A stretch of 64,000 bases of DNA from DASPKM01 sp035628135 (lineage in GTDB: Bacteria; Bacteroidota; Bacteroidia; Chitinophagales; Chitinophagaceae). Of the stretch, positions 62,795 through 64,000 are shown in pieces. The stretch is from assembly GCA_035628135.1 (NCBI GenBank), contig DASPKM010000009.1, positions 310,001-374,000 on the forward strand, given 5' to 3'. Positions within the stretch are counted from its first letter, which is position 1, and each line of letters begins with the position of its first letter. The position numbers and the translations under genes were made by a program. The notes beneath the pieces were generated by a model. That model did not search any database, was not told the origin of the DNA, and saw only the letters and a list, made by a program, of their open reading frames with translations.

Positions 62795-64000
62795 ATGGTG
62801 AATTCACAACCTACAGAAAACATCACATCAGGAGAACACGTTTCTTATTGGATAGATTCCGTGCGGCCATTGTCGTTTGAGACGTTGAACCAGGATATCA
62901 CAACAGATGTCCTGGTCATAGGCGCAGGCATTGCCGGATTAACTACGGGATACTGCCTGGCAGCATCCGGGCGACAAGTAGTGATCATCGACGATGGACT
63001 TATTGCAAGCGGCGAGAGCGGCAGAACCACGGCGCACCTGACGAATGCATTAGACGACAGGTACTTTACGCTCGAGAAACTGTTTGGGGCAGACAAAACA
63101 AAACTAGCGGCACAAAGCCACACAGCCGCGGTGGATTGGATGGAGAACACCATCCAAAAAGAAAATATCCAATGCGATTTTATGCGCGTGGATGGTTACC
63201 TGTTCCTTCACCCCACAGACACGGCCGAATCGCTGGACAAAGAACTGGAAGCGTCCCGCAAGGCAGGATTGTCAACCGAAATGCTGGATTCCATTCCAGG
63301 TATTGCCAGCGAAAACGGACGTTGCATTCGCTTTCCGCGCCAGGGGCAATTTCACATTATGAAATACCTGAACGGACTTGCCGGGGCTATTGTGAAAAAA
63401 GGAGGAAAGATATATACCAATACGCACGCCAGTAAGATCAACAAAGACGGAGCTGTGGCGAATGGATACAACATCCGGGCTTTATACATCGTCGTAGCAA
63501 CCAATACGCCGGTGAACGACCGGGTTACGATGCATACCAAACAATTCCCTTATCGCACGTATGTGATCGGGGCCACCATCCCCAAAGGCCAGTTGCAACC
63601 AGCTTTGTGGTGGGACACCGGCGACCAGGAATCCAAATGGATCACTTATCCTTATCACTATTTCAGGCTGCAGCCATATAATGAGCAATTTGATCTTTTA
63701 ATTGCGGGTGGGGAGGATCATAAAACAGGTCAGGCAGACGCTGAAGATATTCCCGAAGAAGAACGCTACAAAAGATTGATAGACTGGACCAGGAAAAGAT
63801 TCCCGGCCATGCAGGAAATTGCATACCGCTGGTCAGGACAGGTAATGGAACCACTGGATTCATTGGCATTCATTGGAAAAAATCCGGGAGATGACAATAT
63901 TTATATCATCACGGGTGATTCAGGGAACGGTATGACGCATGGCACGCTTGGGGGCCTGATCATTACCGATTTGATCAATATGAAAGAAAATCCCTGGGCG
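62795..64000 (+). CDS. FAD-dependent oxidoreductase, DAO family (cut by window edge)
   Basis: 402 codons are open from the ATG at 62795 to the end of the window; the C-terminus lies outside. FAD-binding motif VLVIGAGIAGLTTGYCLAAS (about 40-59), then ASGESGRTTAHLTNALD, and a closing FAD contact ITGDSGNGMTHGTLGGLIIT (about 370-390). The GRTTAHLT signature is shared with DadA-like proteins that end in a Rieske [2Fe-2S] domain; whether one follows cannot be seen. The substrate is unknown. Confidence 0.88.
   Translation, partial: MVNSQPTENITSGEHVSYWIDSVRPLSFETLNQDITTDVLVIGAGIAGLTTGYCLAASGRQVVIIDDGLIASGESGRTTAHLTNALDDRYFTLEKLFGADKTKLAAQSHTAAVDWMENTIQKENIQCDFMRVDGYLFLHPTDTAESLDKELEASRKAGLSTEMLDSIPGIASENGRCIRFPRQGQFHIMKYLNGLAGAIVKKGGKIYTNTHASKINKDGAVANGYNIRALYIVVATNTPVNDRVTMHTKQFPYRTYVIGATIPKGQLQPALWWDTGDQESKWITYPYHYFRLQPYNEQFDLLIAGGEDHKTGQADAEDIPEEERYKRLIDWTRKRFPAMQEIAYRWSGQVMEPLDSLAFIGKNPGDDNIYIITGDSGNGMTHGTLGGLIITDLINMKENPWA

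Overview
The window comes from a Bacteroidota chromosome, most likely Chitinophagaceae or a close relative. The signs are two proteins with type IX secretion (T9SS) C-terminal sorting domains, several propeller-type two-component sensors, a DUF3667 protein, TAnnTTTG-like promoter elements and many LxxC lipoproteins. No species can be named from the sequence alone.

Layout. 1-20 kb is ordinary core-like sequence: an operon of DUF3667, mazG and a large membrane protein that runs off the left edge; a 1777-residue secreted subtilase; a propeller histidine kinase; DinB-like and fatty-acid-hydroxylase genes; two tRNAs (Leu-UAA, Gly-GCC); a family 2 glycosyltransferase; and a compact histidine kinase. 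20.0-20.4 kb holds tRNA-Leu(GAG), whose 5' half is duplicated around a small GIY-YIG nuclease gene. From 20.38 to about 40.89 kb lies a composite, lower-GC genomic island. It starts at the tRNA-Leu 3' end with a frameshifted tyrosine recombinase, and copies of the tRNA 3' end occur again at 31.0, 32.07 and, degenerate, at 35.88 and 40.87 kb. 40.9-64 kb is core-like again: an endonuclease/exonuclease/phosphatase, AraC regulators, a T9SS protein, a DUF885 peptidase, a P-type ATPase, a hydrolase/histidine kinase/response regulator operon, a TRIC channel, a K+/H+ antiporter and an FAD oxidoreductase cut by the right edge.

The most interesting part is 21.9-30.75 kb. All surviving genes there are on the minus strand. 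They are small lipoproteins or small soluble or membrane proteins, and several are directly preceded by, and overlap, the stop codon of a broken reading frame that looks like the last 50-250 residues of a larger protein. This is the organisation of an array of orphan polymorphic-toxin tips with their immunity genes, left without the parent toxin gene. One lipoprotein family occurs three times. One gene looks like a deletion fusion of an immunity gene to the tail of the next toxin. A palindromic REP-like element has inserted into another toxin tail.

Four copies of this REP-like element (two inverted hairpins ending in CTGGCGCAAGTATGC) lie at 22.99, 26.32, 32.54 and 42.10 kb, inside and outside the island. 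The last is bracketed by a 30-bp direct repeat that contains the start codon of an AraC-type regulator.
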